The translations under genes were made by a program, and so were the position numbers. A stretch of DNA of 64,000 nucleotides from Ilex aquifolium (Eukaryota; Streptophyta; Magnoliopsida; Aquifoliales; Aquifoliaceae), in assembly GCA_951799425.1 (NCBI GenBank), contig OX637395.1, forward strand, positions 14,672,451-14,736,450, written 5' to 3'. The notes beneath the pieces are model-generated. The model saw nothing but the letters and a program-made list of their open reading frames with translations. It ran no database searches and was not told the origin of the DNA. This document shows positions 1 through 10,525 of the stretch, piece after piece; position 1 is the first letter of the stretch; each line of letters begins with the position of its first letter.

Positions 1-902
1 AATGGCTAGTGTAGGTCCTCACTTGTCCACGCTTGGCACCCAAGACAACTAAAGATGAGTCCTACTCATTGAAGGATCAATCAAGGACCTCAAGTCCTAA
101 TCAAACACCACTCCAAATATCTAGGAGTTGTAAATAAGGCATTAAGGAGTTAGAGTCCAAGTGAAATGCTACTCCGAGCAACCAGGAGCTGACGATAAGG
201 ACAGAGAACCAAGAGTTCTAGTCTAACTCTACTCCGAACTTCTGGGACCTGATGACAAGGTTGAGCCAATCACCCTAGAGTTTGGGTTCTAGTGGAACAC
301 ATCTCTCTACTACTATAAATAAAGGCCCTGGATACTAGGTAAGGTATTCAATTTGAGATGATTTACTCTATACTTTTTTTTGACTCATGATTTGACTAAA
401 ACATCAAAGTCATTTTGGTCATTTCTGACCATCGGTTCGTCTAGATGTTCTCTTATCTTGCAAGTTCCACGAGGTTTCTTTACCACCCTCTCCGTTCGCA
501 CGAGATGGTTACTCCTTTTGTGAATTTATTTATGCACATTTTTTTCATTTTTCTTTCAAGTCACAGATGTTTTTGTTGAGTAATGAATGGTTTCATATTA
601 AGTAGAAAAATGAAAATACTTAAACTTTTGTCAAGTCATGTATTTTTTTTTTTATTGTAATTGTTGATTTTTGTGTGTGTATATCTAGAGTTTCCTGGCA
701 AAAATTGCAATTTTTTTATCTATTATAATGTCACGGGTAATAACTAATATATAAATATATATATTATAGCAAAGACATTAGTTGGCAGGGGTTTTCGGAA
801 GCATTCCTTCCCTGTTTTCTATTCTTTTTTTAAATTTTGATTTTAAAATAAAAAAATAGACTGTTGGATCAAATTTTATATATATTAAAATATCCACTCA
901 TC
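1..902. other. AT-rich intergenic; possible old LTR piece
   Basis: No coding potential is visible. The first ~350 bases contain three diverged copies of a ~65-base motif (around 'aggagttgtaaataagg', 'aggagctgacgataagg', 'gggacctgatgacaagg') followed by a TATA-like 'ctataaataaagg' near 314. That arrangement resembles the end of a retrotransposon LTR, but no TG/CA ends or target duplication could be placed. The rest is AT-rich filler up to the Harbinger insertion. Confidence 0.3.
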
Positions 903-1157
903 TAAGAGCATCTCCAACCACGCTCAGCAAAGTATCTACCCAAAATATATTTAAATATTCAATTCACTACTTTAGCTAGCAACTTTTTAAAATTCACTCC
1001 AACCACGCTTAGCAAAATAGCTTACTACTTCAACTAACTTTAACTAACTTTCAATAATATAATTAAAAAATGCCATGTGGCATAACACGTAAGCGTCATA
1101 ATGATGACGTGTCGTGCCACGTCATCAAATTTTAAATTTAAAAATTCAAATTTTAAA

Positions 1158-1296
1158 TTTTACAACGGTCATATTTACAACGGCTATATTTACAACGGTC
1201 ATATTTATAACGGCGATATTTACAACGTCCATATTTACAACGGCCATATTTACAACGGTCATATTTACAACGACCATATTTACAACGGTCATATTT
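1158..1296 (+). repeat. 15-bp minisatellite in Harbinger 5' subterminal region
   Basis: About nine tandem copies of a 15-base unit close to 'catatttacaacggt' lie between the left TIR and the transposase start. Single-base variants sit at the last positions (ggt, ggc, gtc, gac). Short repeated subterminal units are often binding sites for the transposase or its Myb-like partner in this superfamily. That role is inferred here. The unit length is a multiple of three, so it makes artificial repetitive frames on both strands, which are not genes. Confidence 0.8.
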
Positions 1297-1362
1297 TTGA
1301 AAATGTATAAATAAGACCTCCCCCTTCTCATTGTCATATAGCTCAAATTTATTTTACTAGTA

Positions 1363-2667
1363 GTGAACTCATATTTCTTTGTTATGGCTTATGATGGTAA
1401 ATGGAACATTATTCTTAGTGATTCTGACTCCGATGATGAGTTGGAGATGTTTGCGATTGCTGCTATGGCAATGAAGAAACTCAATACTGAGAATAGTTCC
1501 GCAATACGTCGTGGTTCTATTCAAGGTCATTCTGTTATTTTTCGCAATCGAGTTGAAGGGCATGAGAGACTTTATCGCGATTATTTTGCTGAATCGCCTA
1601 CCTATCCCCCAAATTTATTTCGAATGAGGTTTCGAATGAATCGATCTCTTTTCGTTCGTATTCTATCCAACGTGGAAGTTTATGATCCATACTTTGTCCA
1701 AAAAAATGATGCTGTTGGAAACATTGGTTTGTCTCCCCTTCAAAAGATGACTGCCGCTATAAGAATGCTTGCCTATGGAGTTGCAGCAGATGCTGTTGAT
1801 GATTATGTGAGGATCGGCGAAAGCACTGCCATAGAAAGTCTGCAAAGATTTGTATCGGCCATAGTAGCAATTTATTCTGATGAGTACCTCAGGTCACCAA
1901 ACAGTGCAGACATTGCTAGATTATTAGCAATCGGTGAGAGACGTGGGTTTCCGGGGATGCTAGGTAGCATTGACTGCATGCATTGGAGATGGAAAAATTG
2001 TCCAACAGCATGGAAAGGTATGTACTCTGGTCATGTTCATGAACCAACAATTATTTTAGAGGCGGTGGCTTCATATGATCTATGGATTTGGCATGCCTTT
2101 TTTGGGTTACCTGGATCCCACAATGATATAAATGTGCTAGAACGCTCTTCTGTTTTTACTCTTCTTTCGGAAGGTAGGGCTCCTTCGGTAAATTACTCCG
2201 TTAATGGAAACGATTATACTATGGGCTATTATCTTGCTGATGGTATATATCCAAAGTGGGCCACATTTGTCAAAACAATTTCATGTCCAAGAGGCAATAA
2301 GTAAATACATTTTGCACAAGCTCAAGAGTCAGCTAGAAAGGATGTTGAGAGAGCTTTTGGAGTGCTCCAAGCACGATTTGCTATAGTTCGTGGACCTGCA
2401 CGTTTCTGGAAACTTGAAGTGCTTAAGGATATTATGAAGGCATGCATAATATTGCATAACATGATTGTCGAGAATGAGAGGGACAATAATGAAATGGACT
2501 TTAGTTATGATGCATCGGATGGAATTCCTACTCCTACATTGATATCCGAACGGAGTTCAGAACTACTTCAATTTATTCATACTCAACATCGTATTCGAGA
2601 CAGAGACACTCATTCGATACTCCAAACTGATCTAGTCGAGCACCTGTGGAATATGCATGGCCTTTAA
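1363..2667 (+). pseudogene. PIF/Harbinger DDE transposase, one in-frame stop
   Basis: This is a nuclear endonuclease/strand-transferase of the DDE_4 family that would excise and reinsert the element. The frame runs 434 residues from the Met at 1363 to 2667, broken only by a TAA at 2302-2304 (codon 314), after which the same frame continues with conserved family sequence. The catalytic triad is visible: Asp204 in a GSIDCMHW block, Asp293 in LADGIYPKW and Glu329 in DVERAFGVLQ, with the expected 35 residues between the last two. The C-terminal helix region (IVRGPARFW, IILHNMIVEN) is intact. The start could instead be the second Met, eight codons on (MAYDGKW), after which comes an acidic Ser/Asp-rich N-terminus. 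As written, the stop removes the catalytic Glu, so the protein should be inactive unless read through. Confidence 0.9.
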
Positions 2668-2952
2668 TTCCAAACTTAATGTATAATTTGAACTATTATG
2701 GTCTTTAATTCCAAGTTAGGCTTGTTTTTTGGTACTGTAATTTGCTTTTCTTTATTAAACTTCTTTGCTGTAATTTAATTCCAAGTTTGCATCCTAGCCA
2801 TCCCTTTTAAATCAATAACAGAACTACATTTTTTTCAAAGGTCATTGCACTCAAATAAAAAACAGTCAAATAAAAACAATAAAACCAAATATGCAGTCAT
2901 GATTTCCATCTGAATCAATAACATAAGTTGCTAGTCGATGAATAAGAAAAAA

Positions 2953-4082
2953 CTAGATTTTCTTTGCCATGATTTCCATCTGGAGGCGCTTAAAATATTC
3001 AGCTTGAATCGGAGGCATGACACTCGTATCTATCAACATTATTTTATGTTCCTCCTTCATTTGCTCGAGTTGGATCTTCTCTTGTTCAATAGCCACCTTC
3101 TCTTGTTCAACAGCCACCTTCTCTTGTTTAACAACAACCATTTTTTCCATGTAAGTGACTTTCTTCTCCGCCATCTTCTTTTTCGCCTCCTTCATTTCTT
3201 CAAACATTTTCACTAAATATGTTGAACTTGAATTATCGCCTTCAGAGAATTTGTTTTTTGACTTTCTTGCTCGCTCTTTCGCAGCCTTCCTTCCAGTTGG
3301 CCTCTCCAAGCCCCCACTGTCGTCCCCTATGTTTACCGATTCTGGTGTTGAATGATTAGAGCTGCTAGGAGTTGCACCACTTTTTGTTTTTTGTTTCTTG
3401 GACTGAGAATCCTCCATCCATTTTGGGTGATATCGTAACTCATTCCAACAATGTTCAAAAGGAAAAGAGGATTTATGAAGTTCCTTGTACACTTTCTTTG
3501 CATCACGGACCTGAAAATTGTACAATAATGCTATTTATCATAAAAGAAAATTGTACAATAATATTATGTATCATAATTAAAATACACTCATACCTTATCT
3601 TTCTCAGTCAGACCACTTTGATTCAACCTTTCAATTTGGTCAAAGCAACCACAAAATTTATTGGTTGCTAGTTGAATTGTCGACCAACGATTCATCAAAG
3701 AAGCTTGATTGCGAACCCAATCTGACTGGGGTTTGTATTCGTTGAAGTACTCCCAAACCCTTTGCCAATACCTTTTAGATTTTTGCTCATTCCCATGCAC
3801 CGCATCCACGCTTATATTAAGCCAACCCGAGATTAAAACTAAGTCTTCCTCAATTGAAAAGTTGCCGCCTCTAACCTTTTTGGGAGTGGGTTCTATTTCA
3901 GGTGATATTGATGAAGAATGACTTATTTGGTCTACTGATTGAGTGTTAAACTCATTTACGTTTGTTCCGTCATTCAAGAGATTGGTGAAGTAATATCCAT
4001 GTTCATCCATCAGAAAACCTACATTGTTGATGAACAAATGCTTTCTAAGAAGGGCTTGGTGTATCAGTTCAGTAAGATACAC
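2953..4082 (-). CDS. Harbinger Myb/SANT-like DNA-binding protein (ORF1)
   Basis: Two exons are supported: 4082-3594 and 3510-2953. The intron, 3511-3593, starts gtatgag and ends ttttcag, joins in phase 0, and gives 348 residues. In this superfamily the Myb-like protein binds subterminal DNA and helps the transposase reach the nucleus and the TIRs. Residues ~60-150 hold the trihelix/SANT-like domain (GNFSIEEDLVLISGWLNIS and a later WVRNQASLMNRW). The C-terminal half is the long charged coiled coil of the 'NAM-associated' type, with repeated VEQEKV units. It converges on the transposase gene, ending about 285 bases from it. No disruption was found. A later Met (MDEHGYYF) is an alternative start. 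Confidence 0.85.
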
Positions 4083-4286
4083 TTAAACTACACCACAAAT
4101 AAAGACCACCATCTTCCAAAGCCACTTTAACAAGTTTAAAGACCACCATTATATGCAACCACATGCTGCTGGAATATGTGAGTTTCAATTCTTGCATTCT
4201 TTCAATTATACAGGTAATATGATTAAACTCGAATTACAATCTCTCAAACAGTTTACAAGTTACAATTAAAACACAAAAATTGAGTT

Positions 4287-4303
4287 GGGGGGGGGGGGGG
4301 GGG
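4287..4303 (+). repeat. Poly(G) run of 17
   Basis: A homopolymer of 17 G marks the 3' end of the captured transporter fragment. It is part of a recurring pattern of long C/G and A/T runs in the first 11 kb and may be a polymorphic or misassembled length. Confidence 0.9.
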
Positions 4304-4304
4304 A

Positions 4305-4850
4305 ATAGGAAAAATGAAACAGCCATAAGCATGAAAATGAAGAGTGTGCTATAAATGAAAACACACTAGATAAAACATCCAAACTCGAGAAGAAAGCAAT
4401 AATGCAGCTAATTATAGTCACCAATAGAGTAGCATTTATGGGGGTTCCTGTTCTCGGATGTACAAGAGCAAACCAGGGGGGAATCATATGAGCTCTCGCG
4501 ATCTGAGTCGTGTATCGAGCTTGCCCCATAGAACCAACAAGTGCCAATGCCATCAAACAATACACCACAGTAATAATAGACATTGAACCAACCAAACCCA
4601 ACGGTATATCTCTAGACGGTTTCTTAGTCTCTTCAGCCATAGTTGCAACCATATCAAATCCAGTATAAGACCAATACACAACTGTTGCAGCTCTGAACAC
4701 CCCCTCAGCCCCATATGGGAAAAAGGGTACCAAATTCGAGCTCTTAGCATGAAGAAACCCAACAATTATAATGAAAACTATGATCCCAGCACTGAAAATA
4801 GAAGCAACCCAACCCAATTCAAACAAGACCAATTCAAACAACCCAATCCA
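4305..4850 (-). pseudogene. Captured cationic amino acid transporter fragment
   Basis: On the minus strand the frame encodes ~160 residues with the hallmarks of plant CAT-family (APC superfamily) transporters: GFDMVATMAEETKKPSRDIP, a hydrophobic segment around ITVVYCLMALALVGS, then GQARYTTQIARAHMIPPWF and HPRTGTPINATLL, ending in SLDVLSSVFSF. Around 4350 a short frameshift occurs, after which the next frame continues the family's membrane helix (TLFIFMLMAV) to the poly(G) tract. Compared with full CATs, the stretch between the YCLMAL helix and GQARYTT appears to lack an internal segment. N- and C-terminal parts of the ~550-600-residue family are absent. Lying inside the Harbinger TIRs, it is best read as transduplicated cargo. 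Nothing suggests it makes a working transporter. Confidence 0.85.
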
Positions 4851-4958
4851 CCACGCACAAGAATATCAAATCAAACCACAAGAGATTACATACCAGATCT
4901 GAGAATCGGAGTCTTCAATTGAGCTGCTGAGTGCAGCGATCAACGAGCAAGTGTCAGA

Positions 4959-5062
4959 GTTGAGAGGAGACGGAGTAGTCGAAGTTGAGAGGAGAGGAGC
5001 AGTCGGCGTTGAGAGGAGAGGAGCAGTCGGCGTTGAGCGTTGAGAGGAGAGGAGCAGCGATC
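4959..5062. repeat. 24-bp tandem repeat, GA-rich
   Basis: Roughly four copies of a 24-base unit close to 'gttgagaggagaggagcagt' plus 'cggc' lie inside the Harbinger element, to the right of the captured transporter. They are followed by a (GA)n run at ~5087-5110 and GGT/GAG-rich low complexity to ~5400. Frames across it are compositional artefacts. Confidence 0.75.
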
Positions 5063-5474
5063 CGCGATTGAGCTTAGAGGAAGAGGAGAGAGAGAGAGAG
5101 AGAGAGAGGAGGGGGGGCGGCGCTGCTGATAGGGGCAGTCGGTGATGGCAGTCGGTGATGGGGCTGGGCGTTGGTGGTGGCTGGCGGTGATGGGGCTGGG
5201 CGTCGGTGATAGTGAGGGAGGAAGAGGAGTGACTGATGATGTGGGTGGTGAGAGTGAGAGACCGGTGAGAGAGAAGATGGATCTGGAGAGAGAGAGGGAT
5301 TTTGGAGGGAGAGAGATTTGCTGAGGGAGAAATGGGTAGCTACATTTGCTGAGAGAAAAAGGGGGAGGCAATTTGCTGAGCCAATTGGCTAGCCGGTTGG
5401 AGCCAATTTTTTTGGATTGACTCAGCAAAATAGCTAAAAAATGTTATTTGCTGAACCCATTGGAGATGCTCTAA

Positions 5475-5481
5475 CCCCCCA

Positions 5482-5516
<35 letters not shown>

Positions 5517-5562
5517 TTGACCCAAAAAAAAAAACTACGCCCCCAAAAAAAAAAAAAAAAAC
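5475..5562. repeat. Poly(C) then poly(A) tracts beside Harbinger TSD
   Basis: Directly after the TAA target duplication come 6 C, then 32 consecutive C (5483-5514), then two A runs each preceded by C (cccaaaa..., cccccaaaa...). The tract lies just outside the transposon. Confidence 0.9.
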
Positions 5563-5889
5563 TTCGATAATTTTTCATTGTCTATCATCTTTCAGCTTTC
5601 CTAAAATATCAAAAAGGGTGGAGATAATATAACAGGATCAAAATGTATTCATTGCATCGTACTGCACATTTTCCTTGCTCTACGACACAGAGCCTTGCAA
5701 AAGTCCAAAACATCAAATGACCTCACCAGTCACCACAAAACGAACCAAAGGAGAGGGATTAGATATGAGAAGGGCAGCCAGAGAGTTGGAACACAGACGA
5801 GACGTAAAACACCCACCTCCCATTTTCTCTCTCCTCTCATCCCCTCTCATCCCCTCTCACACCAACATCATCCTTCATCATCATCCTCC

Positions 5890-6754
5890 ATGGTGACCTT
5901 ATCCCTCCTCTCTCCTCCTTCTCTCTCCTCCCTCAACCACCACAATGCCACCACCCGCCTCATCCTACGCACCCCCTCCCTTAATCTACGCACCTCCTCA
6001 CAATATCCCTCCATCAAAGCCTTCTCTTCACCGTCCCCCTCCCCACCCCTAACCCAAGACGACCTCAAAAAACTCGCCGCCGACAAAGCCGTCGAGTACG
6101 TCCGCAGCGGCATGGTCCTCGGCCTTGGCACCGGCTCCACCGCCGCCTTCGTCGTTTCGAAGCTCGGCGAGCTTCTAAAAACCGGCAAATTAACATAGTC
6201 GGAATACCCACTTCAAAACGCACCCAAGAACAAGCCGCTTCACTGGGTATCCCTCTTTCTGTTCTTGATGACCACCCAAAACTCGATCTCGCCATAGACG
6301 GTGCAGATGAGGTAGACCCAGATCTCAATTTGGTCAAAGGCCGTGGTGGAGCTCTTCTCCGAGAGAAAATGGTGGAAGCCTGCTTCGGAAAAGGTTTGTT
6401 GTTGTGGCCGATGACTCCAAATTGGGTTGATGGGCTTGGAGGGAGTGGATTGGCAATGCCGGTGGAGGTGGTTCAGTTTTGTTGGAAGTACAATTTGGTG
6501 AGACTTGCCGAGTTGTTTAAGGAGGAAGGGTGTGATGCGAAGTTGAGATTGGATGGGAATGGGAAGCCATATGTGACTGACAATATGAATTATATTGTCG
6601 GACTTGTATTTTAAGACACCCATTAAGGATGCAAATGCGGCGGGGAAGGAGATTTCGGCTTTTGAAGGGGGTTGTTGAGCATGGGTTGTTTCTTGATATG
6701 GCGACCGCAGTGATTATTGCTGGGAAGGACGGAGTGAGTGTGAAGGCGAAGTGA
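5890..6754 (+). pseudogene. RPI: Ribose-5-phosphate isomerase A, plastid type, frameshifted
   Basis: The homologous enzyme interconverts ribose-5-phosphate and ribulose-5-phosphate in the pentose phosphate and Calvin cycles. From the ATG at 5890 the sequence gives a Ser/Thr-rich transit-peptide-like N-terminus. It then gives LTQDDLKKLAADKAVEYV, the substrate loop GLGTGSTAAF, and (in other frames) AIDGADEV, KGRGGALLREKMVEA, GGSGLAMPVEVVQFCW, DGNGKPYVTDN, VVEHGLF and a terminal TGA at 6752. No intron is needed. At least five indels break the frame: near 6197, a compensating pair near 6392 and 6424, near 6606 (extra G) and near 6671 (extra G in a G run). A CT-rich leader precedes the ATG and no poly(A) follows, so it need not be a retrocopy. 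It is either a decayed gene or one damaged by sequencing indels. Confidence 0.88.
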
Positions 6755-7949
6755 TGTGGTCTCGGTGGGGGTGACGGTGAGAATTGGAAATTTACTTTAC
6801 AATTTGAATATTGATGATTTTGATGCGTTGTTTTCCTAAATTTCGTGATCAGCATGAGCTATTGTGTTGTAACTATTAGATGGTTCACTTGAGTATTTGT
6901 TGAAATTTTGTATGTGTATTCACTAATGGTTCTGTGAGCATTTAGAACTTTATTAGAATCATGTCACAAAAATGAGAAAGTCAGCAACTGTGAAATAATT
7001 CAAATGAGGTCGTTGAACATGTTTTGAGTGACTCTCATGCTTTTGTACACCTGTCTTAATTTTTAATTACAATGTACATCTAGCTTACCTTTCTCATAAA
7101 CTGTGAGATCCTTGATTATAAAATTTTTAAGGAAATTTGGGTGCTTGTTGGAGGAATTGTTTATCTAGTCTTTGGTAAATTATTAAGTATGTTGGTCTTT
7201 GCTGTAGTAGAAGAATGCTATTTCTTTGCTTATACAAATCTCGAGTTAGCGGCACTGTTTTAATCGTGAAATTTCTATCGGCAGCTTTTCTATTGTATGA
7301 ATGATTTCTTTGATTATCCGTTGAGAAGTTGGAGAGTTTTTTATTGGGTCATTTTGAAGAAAAACAAGGATCTTTTTATTAACCTCTACATTCTTTGCTT
7401 CTTTTAATTTTTTACATAACCAAGTGAAAATGAACATCTAAGAAGTTCAAAAGGATCTCTAAAATGCCCTTGGTGATAAAACCTTTAATAAGAGTGCTTG
7501 GTGATGAAATGAGCATGCCAGCTAATGAATGTAGTAGTTGTCCCATCACATTGGACTCTGCTAGAGCAACTTGGTGACATTGAAGGTGGAAGGGTGAATA
7601 AGGGCTTTTCAGATTTTCACTACAACTAAAGAATGCCATACACTTTTCAGTCTATGGGGTATATAGGCTCATTTTTTACCATGAAAATTTCCCTTTTGCA
7701 TGATTCTCATATATTTCTTATTTATTATGCTTGATGGTCTCTTTTGTGCCAGATTGATGGTTTTATAGTTCATTTGATTATCACTTATCAGTAGCTAATA
7801 ATTGGAGCATAGATGACAATTAGAACAATGTGAAGTTATTGAAATGAAATGAGCCCTTTCCACGTTGATGAGGCTGTTTTCTTTTGTAAAGATGAGAACC
7901 ATGCTGAGGAGGTAGGCAGTAAAGGGGTGCTGAAGATGGAGGAGGTTGG
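6755..7949. other. Non-coding, 3' flank of RPI copy
   Basis: AT-rich sequence without supported genes. Short frames at 7246-7640 on the minus strand show no recognisable domain or splice context. Confidence 0.5.
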
Positions 7950-8220
7950 TGAGGTGAGATTATCTAATTGGATTCCTGAATCAAACTTGGGATGGGATAT
8001 GATGTCTTTCTTGGGAGGATGAGTTGGAATCGAAGAATTACACTTTCATTTGTGGAAAGAGGATGTATTTAGGAAGATTGGAGATCGGTGTAGAGGATAC
8101 GTAAAGATGGCTCGTAGCACTCTCCTTCAGCAAAATTTGTTCCAGGGAAAGATTATGGTGGATAGGAGTGAAAAAGCAAAGGGAAGAAAGGCATAACTCC
8201 ATCATTACTGAATCCCTAAG

Positions 8221-8700
8221 AAAGACGAGTCCATGAAGATAAAGGATTCTAGGCCGATAAGCTTGGTTTCTAGTCTCTATAAAATTATTGTGAAAGTGTT
8301 ATCGTTGAGATTACTGGAGACTTTTAGTGACATAATTTCTGAGTTTTGTCAAGATGCCTTTGTTAGGGATAAACAAATTCTTAATGTTGCTCTGGTTGCT
8401 AATGAGATTGTGGAGGATTATAGAACTAGAGGAAATTAGGGTTGTCTTTAAAATTGACTTCGAAAAGGCCTATGACTATGTGGAATGGGATTTCTTTGAC
8501 TTTGTCTTAGAAGTTAAATGACATAGATACAGATGGAGAAGGTGGATTAAAGGTTGTTTACATTTGATGAAACTTCTTTGTTGTTCTTAATGGAAAGCCT
8601 AGAGGAAGATTCAAGAGATCTAGAGGATTGAGACAAGGTGACATTTGATCTCCTTTTCTTTCTACTTTAGTTGCAGATGGACTCAGTAGGTTAGTGAGGA
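8221..8700 (+). pseudogene. LINE reverse transcriptase fragment, N-terminal
   Basis: The frame carries the L1 RT block KDSRPISLVSSLYKIIVKVL, then DAFVRDKQILNVALVANEIVED. After a frame break comes FKIDFEKAYD...EWDF, which contains the first catalytic Asp motif. It then reaches a degraded 'LRQGD'-like region near 8625. Stops at ~8440 and beyond make it non-functional. The FADD-type catalytic box, expected just before the MITE at 8832, is not preserved recognisably. Confidence 0.75.
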
Positions 8701-8831
8701 AGACAGAGAATAAATGATTTATTGTGACGAGGGATGAGATATCTATTTCACTTATAGTTTTTTGCTAAGGATATAATTTTCTTTTCTATAAGGGATGAAG
8801 AATAGATTTTAAACTTTAAGAATATTGTGGA

Positions 8832-9374
8832 CATAGTTGTCAAATCGTGTATCGGAAGACGTATTATTTTTTAAAAATAGTGTATCGTATCGTGTATCGT
8901 AAGATACGCGCAATTTTAATTTTTAAATAATTATTAATAAAATATATATATATGCTTTTATAAAAAAGTCATGAACTCATAATAACATAGTATTTTATTA
9001 ATATTCCACCAACTATTTAAGTTTTCAACATAGTTCAATAATATCAAAATGCAAAGACCTCTAAGTCAAACTTCTAACATCAATTGCTTGAACAACTTTA
9101 ATATTCATCAGGAATTTTGAATTCAATTGAACAACATTAACATTAGACTTTATTTATTTTTTTTAAACTATAACCACTTAAACGACGTTGTTTCACTAGT
9201 TAGTGATTTAAAAATAAGTCCTAAGGTAAAACGATGTCATTTCAACAAAAAAAAAGCAGAATCGTCACGTATCGTATCATGTATCGTACGATACAGTGCA
9301 AAAACGATACAGAAGCACGATACGTATCGTTTTTCCGGTGTATCGTGATGTATCGTACGATACTAATAACTATG
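8832..9374. mobile_element. hAT-type MITE with 8-bp target duplication
   Basis: The 543-bp insert begins CATAGTTGTCAAATCG and ends in the inverse CGATACTAATAACTATG. It is flanked on both sides by ATTGTGGA (8824-8831 and 9375-9382), an exact 8-base target duplication as made by hAT transposases. The subterminal regions are packed with GTATCG/CGATAC words in both orientations, probable transposase binding sites. It has no coding capacity. Removing it with one copy of the duplication rejoins the LINE reading frame, which confirms the boundaries. Confidence 0.9.
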
Positions 9375-9528
9375 ATTGTGGAGCTATTCTGGTTGGTATT
9401 GGGATTGAAGGTGAATGTAGACAAAAACTTACTTGTAGGCATAAATTCGTAACATGATAAGATCAATAGAGTTGCAGGACTTTTGGGGTATAAAGTGGGG
9501 AGTGACCTATAAAGTATTTAGAATTACC

Positions 9529-9565
9529 TTTTTTTTTTTGGGGGTGGGGGGGGGGGGGGGGAGGG
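9529..9565. repeat. Poly(T)-poly(G) tract inside LINE
   Basis: Eleven T followed by G-rich sequence with single interruptions. It is the reverse-complement form of the poly(C)-poly(A) tracts at 5.5 and 10.5 kb. Confidence 0.9.
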
Positions 9566-10480
9566 ACAATTCATTGTCTTCATCTTTTTGGGATCCAGTA
9601 GTAGAAAGAGTGGGTAAAAGACTTGATGTATGAAATTGAGTTTTCATTGCAATCGGTCTTAGCTAGTATTTCCACATACTTGTTATCGTTATTTAAGTTG
9701 CCAGGGAAGATTACAATGAAGCTTGAAAAAATGATGAGAGATTTCTTGTGGGAAGGATGTGGTGAGTGGATGAAGGATCATTTACTAAGTTGGGGGATGG
9801 TTTCTAGAACTAGAGATAAGGGTGGTCTTTCAATTGGAAATTTGAAGGTAAGAAATATTGCTTTAGTGGGTAAGTGGCTTTGAAGGTTTCGCTTAAAACA
9901 AAATTTTCTATGGCATTTAGTTATCAAAAGAAAATATGGATTACAAGCCAATGGATGAGATACTAATGGGGTTGAAATGGGAAGTTTTCGGAGTCTGTGA
10001 AAATTTATATCTTAGGGATTGACAAGGTTTTTCCAAAATCTAAAGTATGTTGCGTGCAATTGGGGAAATAGTGCATTTTTGGGAGGATATATGGGTGGGG
10101 CAGTCATCCTTTTCATCTTTGTTTACATGTCTATATCAGTTATCTTATTTTCAGGGGCTTCCATCGTTTCTATGCTCCGGTCATACAATCATCTGTACTT
10201 TTGGGATTTCGGGTTTCGTAGAAATTTGAATGATAGGGTCATAGGAGAATTGATTCCATTTCTTTCTATACTTGATGACTCTTTATTGGATCAAAATCAT
10301 ATGACAAAAGAAAGTGGGTTTTAGAGTCTTCAGGTATTTTTTCTACATGAATTTTCTAGTCCCATCTTTCATTTGGCTTTGATGATATGGAAGGCCAAGT
10401 GCCAAGTTTTTGCATGGACTATTGCACATGGTAAGATAAATACCAATGACATGCTTCAAAAGAGAAGGCCCAATTTTTCT

Positions 10481-10489
10481 CTCTCTCCC

Positions 10490-10520
<31 letters not shown>

Positions 10521-10525
10521 AAAAA
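10481..10525. repeat. (CT)n-poly(C)-poly(A) tract inside LINE
   Basis: Short (CT)n, 24 C (10,487-10,510) and 15 A (10,511-10,525), inserted between the two halves of the LINE zf-RVT domain. Confidence 0.9.

Larger units (their letters stand above)
906..5471 (+). mobile_element. Complete PIF/Harbinger DNA transposon with captured host fragment
   Basis: The element starts GAGCATCTCCAA at 906 and ends with the inverse TTGGAGATGCTC at 5471. A second conserved CAGCAAA block lies just inside both ends. It is flanked by TAA on each side (903-905 and 5472-5474), the 3-base target duplication typical of PIF/Harbinger. Inside lie both genes of an autonomous element in convergent arrangement: a DDE transposase on + and a two-exon Myb/SANT-like protein on -. 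Between the Myb-like gene and the right TIR is a fragment of a cationic amino acid transporter, which is cargo rather than a transposon gene. The transposase has one in-frame stop, so this copy probably needs help in trans. The near-intact frames and TIRs suggest a fairly recent insertion. Confidence 0.92.

Noticed and set aside
1101..1346. Repetitive Tyr/Asn/Gly frames on both strands
   Set aside because: Artefact of the 15-bp minisatellite, whose unit length is a multiple of three.
5142..5441. Gly/Arg- or Ser/Pro-rich frames right of the captured transporter
   Set aside because: Low-complexity GA/GGT sequence with a 24-bp tandem repeat.
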